DNA of 43,514 nt, from positions 1-43,514 of the forward strand of contig CAMAXY010000019.1 of assembly GCA_945862215.1 (NCBI GenBank), given 5' to 3'. Made by a program: the position numbers and the translations under genes. Below the pieces are notes generated by a model. The model was not told where the DNA came from and searched no databases. It saw nothing but the letters and a program-made list of their open reading frames with translations. This document shows positions 25,497 through 34,646 of this stretch, piece after piece (the first letter of the stretch is position 1; each line of letters begins with the position of its first letter). This DNA is from Singulisphaera sp. GP187 (GTDB taxonomy: Bacteria > Planctomycetota > Phycisphaerae > Phycisphaerales > SM1A02).

Positions 25497-28194
25497 TTCA
25501 GATGGAATACGAGTTCCCCAAGGATTCCTTGGGATCATCGCCCTTACTTTCGTGATCACACTTTTGTCTTTCTCGCAAAGCGGATATGCGGCATCGCTCC
25601 CAAGTGCCCCAACCGCAGATGACACAGAGAAAGCCGATGAATCCGCTGCTTTGACTGAATGGCTGACGCAAGCTGGCCTTGATGAAATTCTTGCAGTGAT
25701 GCTTGACGAGCAAGTTCGAAAAGCGACAAGTTCCAGTCCAACAGCGATTGCTCGTTTGTCTGATACATATCTTCGACTCATCAGAGTTGCACTCGACGAA
25801 GATCGAGTCGCAAATTTGCGCGTGCGAATTGAAAAATTTCTGAGCCGCGACCGAGTTCCAGATCAATTCAAACTTCAAATCGCATTGGGTCGCGCTGATT
25901 ATCGCATGGCGCTGCGGGGCATCGAGCGTTTGCGGCAAGGACAGGCAAACAATGATGATAAAGCACGGACATCTGCATCGCTTCTCCATTCGCTTGAGTC
26001 ACTCGATCAACTTTTTGATCAATTGAAAAAGCGGATCGAAGAAATGCGCGTCCTCGCGGCGGGAGTGGATGAGCAGCAAAGGATCACATTCGCAGCTGAA
26101 ATTGATGATGATTCAGATCTTCTGATCGAGGCAAAGTTTCTTCGGGCATGGTGTCGATATTGGCTTCTGTGGATCGATCGGCCGCTGTCAACTGCGAAGC
26201 AAAATCCGGCATCGCCTTGGCTGCGTCAGGCGTCCGAATTGGTCGCTGCATGGTCTGACCTTCTTGAAACTGGGGAGTCTTTGTCAGAACCAAGTGATTG
26301 TTCAATCGATCTTCTTTCAGAGCAGTATTACGCTCAGTCCATTCTTGGCATGGCCTTGACAAAAGCGTTGCTGAGCGATCTTGCAGTTGCGGATGGGTGG
26401 TTTGCGCTTCTGAAACAGAGTGGGGTCTGGGAAGGACTTTCTGATTCATCTGACTGGTATCTCCAAGCACTTGTTGATACAGGTTCGTATGAACGTGCGC
26501 GAACTTTTCTTGCGAAGTCATCCGAGACTTTGAATTGTTCATCTGTGGTCGGTGCGGCGGTGCGAGCCGTGGAAGAATCTTCGAACAACCCAAACGCAAT
26601 TGAGTTTGCAAAATCCGCCGTTGCAGTCGCTGCGATCCAGGGTGACTTCGGATCTGTTCGACGGATCACTCGTCGAGTTCCTACACTTGCGCAAGGAGAT
26701 GGATTTTCTGCTTGTTTGGCTCGTGGAATCGATTTGTATGACCAAGGTCGTGCGGCGACTCAGCCCAAACTGAAGAAATCATTTTTGGAATCAGCCGTTC
26801 GTGAACTTTCGCTCGCCGTGCAATCTGCTCCAAAGGAACGGCAGACTGCGGCGGCTGTTCAAGAACTTCTCGCATGGGCGCTGCTCGGTTCAGGACAACC
26901 TTGTGAAGCAGCGGAATCATTTGTGCTTGCATCGAATCAACTCGCAGGAAATCGTGCGGATGAATCGCTTTGGATGGCTGTGGAAAGCTTAACGAAGGGC
27001 GGCTGTCCTGATGCGAAAAAAAATAAGGACTCTCGCGGATTCGTAGTTGCGGGCGAGTATCTCGAACGATTCGAATCAGGAAATCACGCGAGAAGTGCGG
27101 CGGCAATTTTGAGCCAAGCGCCTGGAGCGGAGCATGACGATGTCTTGGTCGAACGTCTGATCCGTGATACGCAGCGAGAAGGAGAATCAAGCCCATTACG
27201 CGAATCCGCGGCATCACTTCTGTATCGCCGATTTCGAGCCGCGCAAGGATCGGATCGAGCAAAAGAAGCAATTCGCTTATTAAATGTCCCCCGTTTGTCC
27301 TTCACTTCTTGGCCTGCAAATTCGTTGGACATCGTTGTTCGCCAACAACTGGAGGCTGCACTCGATTCTACGGTTGCACAGATTGATGACGCGAAGAAAC
27401 TTTTGCAACTGGTCGAAAAGAAATATCCAGTCGGCGAGGAACCGATGGAGTTTCGATCGGAACTTGCAGTTCGAAGACTTGCCCTTGCGCAAGCAACGCA
27501 GAATTTTGAAATGTTGACGGAAGCAATCGCAGCCATTCGGAAAATATCTGATCTGCAATGGCGCCCAATTGCAGAAGGGATTTTTATTCGAGCAGCAGAG
27601 TCAATGATTCTGCAAAGAATTCTTTCTCCACAGCAAACGATTGATTGCCAATACTCATTGGTTGTCGCACGAAGATTCATGGTGGATACAGCAAGAAAAT
27701 CTGCTGATTCTCAGCGATCTGATGCGGCGAACATACAGCTTGGCCTTGCGTTGTTGAACGCTTCCCGCACGCTTCGTGCAAATGCAACTGCGGGAATCGC
27801 ACCTCCGATTGGTTTGGATGCGCAAACGATGTCGAAGGATGCGCTTTCAATTGCAAAGGAGATTCTCGCAAATCGACCTGATGATGCACAAGCATTTGCA
27901 CTCATGGCCGATGCAGGAATTGCGTCTGGTGATTTTAATGTGGCATTTGAGGCGCTTTCGCGATTGGTCGGCGCACTTCCATCGCGGTCAGACGCATGGT
28001 TCGAGCGGAAAGCAGATCTGTGCGAACTGATGGTCGCATCGAAGCCTGATGAAGTTCGCAAAATTTTGACGCAGCATGTCGTCCTCATTCCAGACTGGGG
28101 ACCAGGACTTGGTGGCGCACGGTTGAAAGCATTGGCAGATCGTTTGGGAGTTGTATCGCAAAAAATTCCTGTGGAAGGCAAAGAGAAAAAATGA
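25477..28194 (+). CDS. large exported TPR-like helical protein
   Basis: 905 residues with ATG 25477, chosen because it gives a signal peptide directly (hydrophobic GFLGIIALTFVITLLSF, cleavage near SGYAA-S) and overlaps the ExbD2 gene by 20 bp. Longer readings from 25375 run through ExbD2 in another frame and were rejected. The mature part is nearly all alpha-helical, with weakly conserved 34-residue-like units (for example AREL-type helices at SLAVQSAPKERQTAAAVQELLAWALLG, QPCEAAESFVLA). No catalytic motif was found. TPR proteins serve as scaffolds; the operon suggests it is a periplasmic scaffold of the ExbBD-driven system. Stop overlaps the next start (ATGA 28191-28194). Confidence 0.8.
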   Translation: MSQRQSNSDGIRVPQGFLGIIALTFVITLLSFSQSGYAASLPSAPTADDTEKADESAALTEWLTQAGLDEILAVMLDEQVRKATSSSPTAIARLSDTYLRLIRVALDEDRVANLRVRIEKFLSRDRVPDQFKLQIALGRADYRMALRGIERLRQGQANNDDKARTSASLLHSLESLDQLFDQLKKRIEEMRVLAAGVDEQQRITFAAEIDDDSDLLIEAKFLRAWCRYWLLWIDRPLSTAKQNPASPWLRQASELVAAWSDLLETGESLSEPSDCSIDLLSEQYYAQSILGMALTKALLSDLAVADGWFALLKQSGVWEGLSDSSDWYLQALVDTGSYERARTFLAKSSETLNCSSVVGAAVRAVEESSNNPNAIEFAKSAVAVAAIQGDFGSVRRITRRVPTLAQGDGFSACLARGIDLYDQGRAATQPKLKKSFLESAVRELSLAVQSAPKERQTAAAVQELLAWALLGSGQPCEAAESFVLASNQLAGNRADESLWMAVESLTKGGCPDAKKNKDSRGFVVAGEYLERFESGNHARSAAAILSQAPGAEHDDVLVERLIRDTQREGESSPLRESAASLLYRRFRAAQGSDRAKEAIRLLNVPRLSFTSWPANSLDIVVRQQLEAALDSTVAQIDDAKKLLQLVEKKYPVGEEPMEFRSELAVRRLALAQATQNFEMLTEAIAAIRKISDLQWRPIAEGIFIRAAESMILQRILSPQQTIDCQYSLVVARRFMVDTARKSADSQRSDAANIQLGLALLNASRTLRANATAGIAPPIGLDAQTMSKDALSIAKEILANRPDDAQAFALMADAGIASGDFNVAFEALSRLVGALPSRSDAWFERKADLCELMVASKPDEVRKILTQHVVLIPDWGPGLGGARLKALADRLGVVSQKIPVEGKEKK

Positions 28195-30767
28195 GTGCCG
28201 CACGCCACATGCTGAATCTCCCATCGAATACAGACGATTGCGCCTTGCTTGGGGTCAGTCCTGGATCCTCACGTGCGCAAATCATTCATGCTGCTCAATG
28301 CAGGTTGAACGCAATCGCTGTTCATTCCCAAGCAAAGAGTCAAGACGCACAGCTTGCTCGATTGGAAATTCGCTCTGCAGCACAAAGATTGGTATCGATT
28401 GCAGCGAAAGCAAGCAAGCAAGCAAGCAAGCACGCAGGCAAGCAAGCAAGGCCAATGCATTTTGGTTCGATTGCCGCAGCAGTTCTGATGCGCCGAAATC
28501 CTCGGAGAGCACACATGTTTTTGGCTCAGATGAAGATGGACGAACCAAAGATTTCGATATCGCCGAAGGATTTGAACTCGCCGAGGATACGTGAACGCGC
28601 AAGCGAAATTGACTTCCAAAGTGATCCTGAACACGTTCGCCGTGCTCCATGGTTGTTAGTCACCTTTGTATCGCTTTCGCTTATTGGTTTTATTGTCGAG
28701 ATATTTGTTTTGCGTGCACAGATGCAGAGCACCGCTTCAAACGAGGAATCGAAGAAAGTGGATGCGAGTCAAGAATCTTCTATCGCAGTCGCGCCCACAC
28801 GAGTTCCTGTCACGCCAGCAAAAATTGAAGAGCCAATTGTTGGGCCAATCATTGAAACTCCTGTTGCGAATTCGACTGTTGCTGGGGTTGCGAGCACGAA
28901 GTCATCGACAAGCAAGATCAATGAAGCAAGTCGATTGCTTCGAAATCGATGGCAACGTGCAGCGCGTGCTGCCGCAGAAATCTCGCCCGAATCGATTGCG
29001 CCTGCCACTTCGGTCAACGAGTATCCTCTGGAAGAATCGCTTCGACAAGGCATCTTGCTGGAACGTATGGCTTCGCTTGATTTCATCGCGCGTCAATTGG
29101 AGGCGGGGGATGATCAATCAGCGACCCTCTTGCTCGATACAATTTCGACTGACTCGTCCATCACGATCGCAACGCGTACGCCGATCACTGCTCAACTCTC
29201 AATGGAAATCGATGGCGAATTGAGCAAAGGTCTCGCTCGATTTCCTGGGACAAGTCAAGGCCGTATCGCGCTTCTTCGCTCCTTTCGTACTCGACCATCA
29301 GCTCCTGGAAGGCTTGACGCTCAAACGCTTGTTCAGGAAGCGCTCAAAGGCCCCAGTCGCGCAAGCCGCACAATTGCTCAAGCAATTCTTGTGGATCGTG
29401 GGATGAATTCTCTGAATGTCCTTGATGCGGTCGATGAGCGATTCGTCGAATTGGCAAATGACCCGGCGCTTTCTGGAATGATTCATTCATTCAGCGGAAT
29501 CGACCCCAACGGTGTGGAGGGTTCTCCAGCGGCGCGTGCATCGATCGTCAAACAGATCATCGTTCTTCGTGGATCTCGGGTTGATGACCTTGACACTGTA
29601 TCTCGTGATTTTGTAACGACGCTGCGAAAAATTGCCGTGTTCATGAGAATCCCGAATCCTCCCACGGAGGCCTCAGAACTTTTGCGGGCAATCAATCCCA
29701 AGTATTCAACTCGCCAACTCCGCATGGGTGATTTAAACGACTCTGGCGTTCTTCATGCACTCGTTCAGAATGGCACGGCGTTGTTGCGAGATCAAGCATC
29801 GATGCTCAAAGTGCGTCGTCCTGCGGATCACACCATGATTGATCAAGTTGTATTTGATGCAACTGTCGAGCGCAGTCGCGCGACAACTGCTCTTGGACAA
29901 GCGATCATAAATGCACGAGGAATCTTGGCGATTGATGCGATTCAGTTGGGTGTTCCTTCGCTGCAAGTGCAAGCAGCTCATCCGATCAACGCACCTGCGT
30001 CGCTTCAGTGGGATGCGGCATTTTCACCAGAGATTTCTGCACGTTGGCAGAGCAGACTTGAAGCGCTGACCCCTTCAAACCCAGAGGGATATCTGAATCT
30101 TGCGGAAGAAGTTGCAGACGAATCGAATGATGCGGAAAGCCAACAGCTTGCGCGGCAACTTTATTCTTTAGCTGCTTCGATGGATGCCGATTCTCTTGCC
30201 TCGACTGCGGCTTTGGGGCTCGCAGCTTTGGAGAATGTCAAAACTGTGCAGGGCAGCAAAGCGAATCAGCGTTGGTTTGCGATTGCACAGCGATGGTCGA
30301 AGTCCGAGATTCCACTCGATGCAAATTTTGCCGGCGGTGTCGATACTGTCGGATCAGCCGTACGACTTGGTGTGGTTGAAGCAATCGTTCAATATCGCCG
30401 GGGATATGGAAGACGAGCGAATGATCGACTGAAAAAACCACAAGTTCGCGCTTTCTTTGATTCATTTATGCAGAAAGTGCCTGGTGGAGTCGAGGAGTTT
30501 GATCGACTTTCAGCGATTCATGTCAACGGTTCAGCGCCGCCTCTTTCTCCAGAAACAATCGACGCGCTTCTTCAAGTCGAACATGGATTGTTGCGACCGA
30601 AGAGTTCGCTCTGGTCCGACGCACTTTCAATGGGCGAGGGCGATCCAACATTTGATGCACCCATCGGTACACCTGCGGAGATATTCGGCGCTGATCCCTC
30701 GCGCAGTCGTTGGACCCCAAACGGTTGGACCAAGGTCGATGATGTGAATGCTGGCAAGAGCCGGTAA
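28191..30767 (+). CDS. large single-pass membrane protein with degenerate J-like N-terminus
   Basis: 858 residues, ATG in the overlap with the previous stop. The N-terminal ~75 residues (CALLGVSPGSSRAQIIHAAQ, then CRLNAIAVHSQAKSQDAQL) look like a DnaJ J-domain in outline, but the HPD motif is missing, so it cannot stimulate Hsp70 in the normal way. A Lys/Ala/Ser/Gln tract (72-87) is encoded by an AAGC repeat. One membrane helix lies at ~150-175 (PWLLVTFVSLSLIGFIVEIF). The rest, ~680 residues, is presumably periplasmic, starts Pro/Ser/Thr-rich and then helical; no family recognised. N-in/C-out topology would let it link cytoplasm and periplasm. It is the last gene of the operon; the next gene is convergent 14 bp away and no clear hairpin terminator lies between. 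Confidence 0.75.
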   Translation: MSAARHMLNLPSNTDDCALLGVSPGSSRAQIIHAAQCRLNAIAVHSQAKSQDAQLARLEIRSAAQRLVSIAAKASKQASKHAGKQARPMHFGSIAAAVLMRRNPRRAHMFLAQMKMDEPKISISPKDLNSPRIRERASEIDFQSDPEHVRRAPWLLVTFVSLSLIGFIVEIFVLRAQMQSTASNEESKKVDASQESSIAVAPTRVPVTPAKIEEPIVGPIIETPVANSTVAGVASTKSSTSKINEASRLLRNRWQRAARAAAEISPESIAPATSVNEYPLEESLRQGILLERMASLDFIARQLEAGDDQSATLLLDTISTDSSITIATRTPITAQLSMEIDGELSKGLARFPGTSQGRIALLRSFRTRPSAPGRLDAQTLVQEALKGPSRASRTIAQAILVDRGMNSLNVLDAVDERFVELANDPALSGMIHSFSGIDPNGVEGSPAARASIVKQIIVLRGSRVDDLDTVSRDFVTTLRKIAVFMRIPNPPTEASELLRAINPKYSTRQLRMGDLNDSGVLHALVQNGTALLRDQASMLKVRRPADHTMIDQVVFDATVERSRATTALGQAIINARGILAIDAIQLGVPSLQVQAAHPINAPASLQWDAAFSPEISARWQSRLEALTPSNPEGYLNLAEEVADESNDAESQQLARQLYSLAASMDADSLASTAALGLAALENVKTVQGSKANQRWFAIAQRWSKSEIPLDANFAGGVDTVGSAVRLGVVEAIVQYRRGYGRRANDRLKKPQVRAFFDSFMQKVPGGVEEFDRLSAIHVNGSAPPLSPETIDALLQVEHGLLRPKSSLWSDALSMGEGDPTFDAPIGTPAEIFGADPSRSRWTPNGWTKVDDVNAGKSR
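28408..28451 (+). repeat. AAGC tetranucleotide repeat inside a coding frame
   Basis: Six exact AAGC units (28408-28431), then ACGC and AGGC, then two AAGC units and AAGG. It lies ~72 codons into the gene at 28191-30767 and encodes Lys/Ala/Ser/Gln. Because the unit is four bases long, gain or loss of one unit changes the reading frame. The track is long enough that slipped-strand changes are plausible, but the present reading frame is intact. Confidence 0.85.
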
Positions 30768-30781
30768 TTTTTCCAGCGTTT

Positions 30782-31981
30782 TCAAGCAAGAGCCTGAGCC
30801 AAATCCGCAATCAGGTCATCTGTGTTTTCAATTCCAACCGAAAGTCTCACCAGCGAATCCATAATTCCAAGTGCTTCGCGTTCTGCTGTCGGAACGCTGG
30901 CGTGAGTCATAATTGCTGGATGTTCGATCAGACTCTCGACGCCGCCAAGACTTTCGGCAAGCGCAAACAGATGAACGCGTTCTAGGAATTTTCGACTCTC
31001 TGCAATCCCACCATGCAAATGAATTGTGATCATTCCGCCGAATGCAGGCACGCCATTCATGCGCATTTGTCGTGCTGCAAGCGCGTGTTGCGGATGTGAA
31101 GCAAGACCGGGATAGACCACCGTTTTCACCGCAGGCTGAGTGGTCAACCACTGGGCGATTTTCTGCGCAGATTCGCAATGCTGTTTCATTCGAATCGCAA
31201 GAGTCTTTGCGCCGCGCAGCGTGAGATATGCATCGAATGGTCCCATCACGCTACCGATGGCATTCTGCATAAAGCGGAGTTTCTCTGCGAGATCTCGCCG
31301 TGATGTCACTAAACAACCGCCGATGACATCGCTGTGACCGCCAAGATATTTCGTCGTTGAGTGCATCACAATATCGATGCCGCATTCGAGTGGTCGCTGC
31401 AAAATTGGTGATGCAAATGTATTGTCGACCACTGTGATCGCGCCATGCGCACGACCGACTCGCGCAACTGCCTCGATGTCAACAACTTTCAATGTTGGAT
31501 TTGTCGGCGTCTCCGCCCAAATCATCTGCGGCTTGCACGCTTTCGCTGCGCGCTCGAGCGCTGCGGTATCGCTCATATCAACAAAGACAACCTTGAGTCC
31601 TTGTGAACGCTGACGCACGCGTTGTAGCAATCGATTCGTACCGCCATACACATCGTCCATGCACATGACCGTCTGACCCGCATCGAGCAATTCCAAGCAT
31701 GTCGCAATTGCCGCAAGTCCACTGGCGAATGCGAATCCACCTTGCGTGCGATCTTCTTCTTCTGTTATCCCAGTGGATTCCAGATTTGCGAGGCATCTTT
31801 CGAGCGCAAATCGTGTCACATTATGACTGCGCGAATATTCGAATCCTTTGTGCACCCCAGGGGACTCTTGAATGAATGTTGAAGATGTATAGATGGGCGG
31901 CATGACTGCGCCTGTCGTTGGATCAGGACGCTGGCCACCGTGAATACAACGGCTCTCAAGATGCAGGGGTTTTGGATTCAT
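30782..31981 (-). CDS. cystathionine gamma-synthase/lyase family PLP enzyme
   Basis: 399 residues, ATG 31981. Trans-sulfuration enzymes of this family use pyridoxal phosphate to make or break C-S bonds in Met/Cys metabolism. Motifs: MPPIYTSSTFIQ near the start, YSRSHNVTRFALE (phosphate-contact region), GFAFASGLAA, AETPTNPTLKVVDI, VVDNTFASP, and the Schiff-base lysine in MHSTTKYLGGHSDV (Lys211). The C-terminus SLGGVESLIEHPAIMTHAS, with RLSVGIENTDDLIADL, is standard. Whether it acts as MetB, MetC, gamma-lyase or sulfhydrylase cannot be decided from the sequence. It stands alone on the minus strand, convergent with the VWA operon. Confidence 0.9.
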   Translation of the reverse strand: MNPKPLHLESRCIHGGQRPDPTTGAVMPPIYTSSTFIQESPGVHKGFEYSRSHNVTRFALERCLANLESTGITEEEDRTQGGFAFASGLAAIATCLELLDAGQTVMCMDDVYGGTNRLLQRVRQRSQGLKVVFVDMSDTAALERAAKACKPQMIWAETPTNPTLKVVDIEAVARVGRAHGAITVVDNTFASPILQRPLECGIDIVMHSTTKYLGGHSDVIGGCLVTSRRDLAEKLRFMQNAIGSVMGPFDAYLTLRGAKTLAIRMKQHCESAQKIAQWLTTQPAVKTVVYPGLASHPQHALAARQMRMNGVPAFGGMITIHLHGGIAESRKFLERVHLFALAESLGGVESLIEHPAIMTHASVPTAEREALGIMDSLVRLSVGIENTDDLIADLAQALA

Positions 31982-32055
31982 GCGATTAGGGTAACGAATG
32001 CGCTCGTGTCACGTTGAATTCCGCTATCGCATTCTGCCATCGCATTCTTCGCCCA

Positions 32056-32106
32056 TCAAAAAAGACAGGCGGGATTTGGGAACCGCAGGCATTCCTAAAT
32101 CCCGCC
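32056..32106 (-). terminator. intrinsic terminator downstream of ssb
   Basis: GGCGGGATTT (32068-32077) pairs perfectly with AAATCCCGCC (32097-32106); the stem extends inward with GGGAA/TTCCT. On the minus strand it is followed by GTCTTTTTTGA. It lies 40 bp past the ssb stop and closes the prs-to-ssb gene run. Confidence 0.9.
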
Positions 32107-32145
32107 GTCACATTTCATGAACTGGCGTTGCGAATACATTCCAAA

Positions 32146-32592
32146 TCAGAACGGAATGTCTTCCTCTGGAGTTGGTACATGACTTTCGCCACCATTGCTT
32201 GGGGCTGAGCGAAAATTGCTACCTTGATTGCTCGTCGCTCCTTCGCCACCACCGCCGCCAGTTGGAGTGCCGATGAATTGAAAACTATCGATGACGACTC
32301 GCATCTTTGATCGCTTCTGTCCATCCTTATCCGTCCACTGGTCCAATTTCAGCCGGCCTTCGATGAACACAGGTCGCCCCTTCGAGAGGTACTGCTTCAT
32401 CACTTCGGCGGTGCGCCCCCAAGCTTCGCAGTCGACGAAGGTCGTTTCTTCACGATCCTCGCCTTCCTTGGTTCGGTATCGCCGATTGACGGCAAGACCG
32501 ATTTCAGCAACGGACTGATTGCCCGCGATGCTCTTGAGTTCGACGTCCCGCGTGAGATTTCCCATTAATAAAACTTTGTTGTAACTCGCCAT
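32146..32592 (-). CDS. ssb: single-stranded DNA-binding protein
   Basis: 148 residues; ATG 32592 has GGAGG nine bases upstream (the frame is open further to 32667 but unconserved). SSB coats single-stranded DNA and recruits partners. OB-fold motifs are clear: YNKVLLMGNLTRDVELKS, EIGLAVNRRYRTKEG, FVDCEAWGRTAEVMKQYLSK and GRPVFIEGRLKLDQWTDKDG. A Gly/Ser-rich linker leads to the acidic tip EEDIPF, the partner-binding end. It follows rpsF on the same strand by 169 bp and ends in a terminator; rpsR and rplI, frequent neighbours, are absent here. Confidence 0.96.
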   Translation of the reverse strand: MASYNKVLLMGNLTRDVELKSIAGNQSVAEIGLAVNRRYRTKEGEDREETTFVDCEAWGRTAEVMKQYLSKGRPVFIEGRLKLDQWTDKDGQKRSKMRVVIDSFQFIGTPTGGGGGEGATSNQGSNFRSAPSNGGESHVPTPEEDIPF

Positions 32593-32761
32593 AGTGTGGC
32601 CTCCTGCACACGATCCTATCGACTCGCAAGACGAAACATCCAAAACAAGAAAAAATTCCCCGACCATTTTTTATGGCGCAGGGAATTGGTTTCTCAAGTC
32701 AGGACTAGTCCCGACCAAAGGTGGGGGAGATGGGGCCGGTCGAGGGGATTCAACCCTTCGA

Positions 32762-33196
32762 TCAGTCCATCATGATGCTTGGAGCGTTTTCGCCCTCGTT
32801 TTCAGCAGCTTCGTTGGTCTGCTTGCGAAGCTTGGCTTCCATAACAAGTCGAGCCTGACCTTCCGCATCCTGCATTTGCTCCATCGAAAGATGGTCAGCC
32901 TTCACGATCATTGCGCGAAGCATGCGCTCGGAGAGAGTGCAGTCACGCTCGATCGACACGATGGCCGAAGTCGGTGCGGTGAAATAGGCGAGGAAATAAA
33001 CGCCGCGCTTATTGCTCTTGATGTCAAAGGCGAGCCGACGCTCATCCCACTTGACGAGGCTGACGATTTCGCCACCGTGGCGAGTGATGGATTCACGAAC
33101 ATGATCCGAGGCCGCAGCAAGATCAGCGGTGACGGCCTGAGGGAAGAGGAACATACCTTCGTATTGGCGAATGGTTGTTTTTGTAGCAGTAGACAT
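32762..33196 (-). CDS. rpsF: 30S ribosomal protein S6
   Basis: 144 residues; ATG 33196 with AAGGAG six bases upstream. S6 binds the central domain of 16S rRNA with S18. Conserved features: RQYEGMFLFPQ, HGGEIVSLVKWDERRLAFDIKSNKRGVYF-type strand (K-x-x-WG-x-R-x-L-A-Y-x-I in others) and ERDCTLSERMLRAMIVKAD. A C-terminal tail (NEAAENEGENAPSIMMD) extends beyond the usual ~100 residues; extra S6 tails are common. Member of the run prs-rplY-pth-rpsF-ssb. Confidence 0.94.
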   Translation of the reverse strand: MSTATKTTIRQYEGMFLFPQAVTADLAAASDHVRESITRHGGEIVSLVKWDERRLAFDIKSNKRGVYFLAYFTAPTSAIVSIERDCTLSERMLRAMIVKADHLSMEQMQDAEGQARLVMEAKLRKQTNEAAENEGENAPSIMMD

Positions 33197-33240
33197 TTGA
33201 TACTCCTTGGAATTACTTCTTTGAAAAACTTTTAGAACGG

Positions 33241-33849
33241 TCAAGATTGATTCGCAGATGTATCGCCAGTCGTGGCGATCACCTTTCGGTTGAACTGATT
33301 CATCGTTGCCGCGAGTCCTTCGCGACACCAGAGTTGGACGGCTTTGCATGCATCTTCGATTCCCTCTTCTGCGAGTGGCTTCTGATCGTCGGTGAAACGA
33401 CCAAGCACATAATCCGCCTGTGGAATCACGCCAGGTTTGTCGATGCCGACTCGGCAGCGACTCCAGTCGGGTGATCCCAATGCAGCAAGAATGTCGGTCA
33501 GCCCATTATGGCCGCCCGCACCGCCTTCACCACGAATGCGAATCGTTCCGCACGGAAGATCCAAGTCGTCGGCAATCACGATGAGTTCGCTTGTCGCGTT
33601 CATCTTGAAAAATCCGATCGCCTCGGCGACTGCGCGTCCCGATCGATTCATGAATGTTGTTGGCTTCAGCAGAAGTACGCGTTGACCAGCAATCTCGGCT
33701 TCGATCGTCAATCCGTTGAAGCGCGCGCGCGCAGATCCAGTTGGATCTGAGAAACGACGAGCCAAACGGTCGATCACTTCGTACCCGACATTATGTCGAG
33801 TGCGAGAGTATTCGGGGCCGGGATTGCCAAGGCCAACGATCAACTTCAT
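33241..33849 (-). CDS. pth: peptidyl-tRNA hydrolase
   Basis: 202 residues, ATG 33849 with GAGGA upstream. Pth releases tRNA from prematurely dropped peptidyl-tRNAs. Start MKLIVGLGNPGPEYSRTRHN carries the conserved Asn (9) and the catalytic His19; later KPTTFMNRSGRAV and VIADDLDLPCGTIRIRGEGG (Asp base region) and GGHNGLTDI are intact. Length is typical. It lies between rplY and rpsF, as in many bacteria where ctc/rplY and pth are neighbours. Confidence 0.96.
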   Translation of the reverse strand: MKLIVGLGNPGPEYSRTRHNVGYEVIDRLARRFSDPTGSARARFNGLTIEAEIAGQRVLLLKPTTFMNRSGRAVAEAIGFFKMNATSELIVIADDLDLPCGTIRIRGEGGAGGHNGLTDILAALGSPDWSRCRVGIDKPGVIPQADYVLGRFTDDQKPLAEEGIEDACKAVQLWCREGLAATMNQFNRKVIATTGDTSANQS

Positions 33850-33913
33850 GCTGATTTCCTCATTGCTGATTGACCAGTAAAGAGAAGTCGAAAATGAGCA
33901 GAACCGATTTGCA

Positions 33914-34591
33914 TTATTTCTTCTTGTCTGCCTTCTTGTCGTCGCCAGCAGCTGCTGCAGGGTCTTCCTTCTTGGCAGTCAAGACTTCAGGTTCGGCTGC
34001 GACAGCACCAGTTGTTGCTGCTTCACCCGTTGCTTCTTCAAGCACGAGGACGACTCGAGCCAGCGCGAAGTGTGGATTGCTGACGGCGGTCAGGCCAGCA
34101 GCAAGCTTCAACTGCGCGACAGTCATGATGTCGCCAACCATGTTGGTGAGATCGACGCGAATCGATTCTGGAATGTCTCGCACCTTGCAGCGCAATTCAA
34201 GTTCAGAAATATCGTGCGTCAACACTGCGCCAATTCGCTTGGCAGATTCTGGAACTCCGATGAAGTTGAGCGCCACACTGACGGTGACTTCTTCATCGAG
34301 ATTGACGCGAGTCAGATCGACGTGAATGACATTGTCACCCAACCAACCGAATTGCAGTTCTTTCACGAGACAAGTCTCGGATGTTCCACCGTTCACTTTG
34401 ATTTCAAAGACGTGTAGTCCGCGACGAAGCGCAGAGAGCATCGTCTTTTCGTCAACGCTGACGGGAGTTGGTTGGCTGCCGTGGCCATAGATCACCGCAG
34501 GGAGTTGTCCCTTGGTGCGAAGGCGTTTGGCGTATCGGGTTCCCAAGCGCTCGCGCGGAAGGGCATCTAGGACGGGTACTTCATGACTCAT
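33914..34591 (-). CDS. rplY: 50S ribosomal protein L25 / general stress protein Ctc
   Basis: 225 residues, ATG 34591 with AGGAG eight bases upstream. L25 binds 5S rRNA. The N-terminal L25 fold (LDALPRERLGTRYAKRLRTKGQLPAVIYG) is followed by the TL5/Ctc-type C-terminal domain (LTHDISELELRCKVRDIPESIRVDLTNM-type), making it the long Ctc form. It ends in an Ala/Lys/Asp-rich tail (KKEDPAAAAGDDKKADKKK). Order prs-rplY-pth is classical. Confidence 0.94.
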   Translation of the reverse strand: MSHEVPVLDALPRERLGTRYAKRLRTKGQLPAVIYGHGSQPTPVSVDEKTMLSALRRGLHVFEIKVNGGTSETCLVKELQFGWLGDNVIHVDLTRVNLDEEVTVSVALNFIGVPESAKRIGAVLTHDISELELRCKVRDIPESIRVDLTNMVGDIMTVAQLKLAAGLTAVSNPHFALARVVLVLEEATGEAATTGAVAAEPEVLTAKKEDPAAAAGDDKKADKKK

Positions 34592-34646
34592 AAAAATCTC
34601 CTGTTTTCAAATAAAAGAATGAACGCGAAAGAATGAATACTCATAA

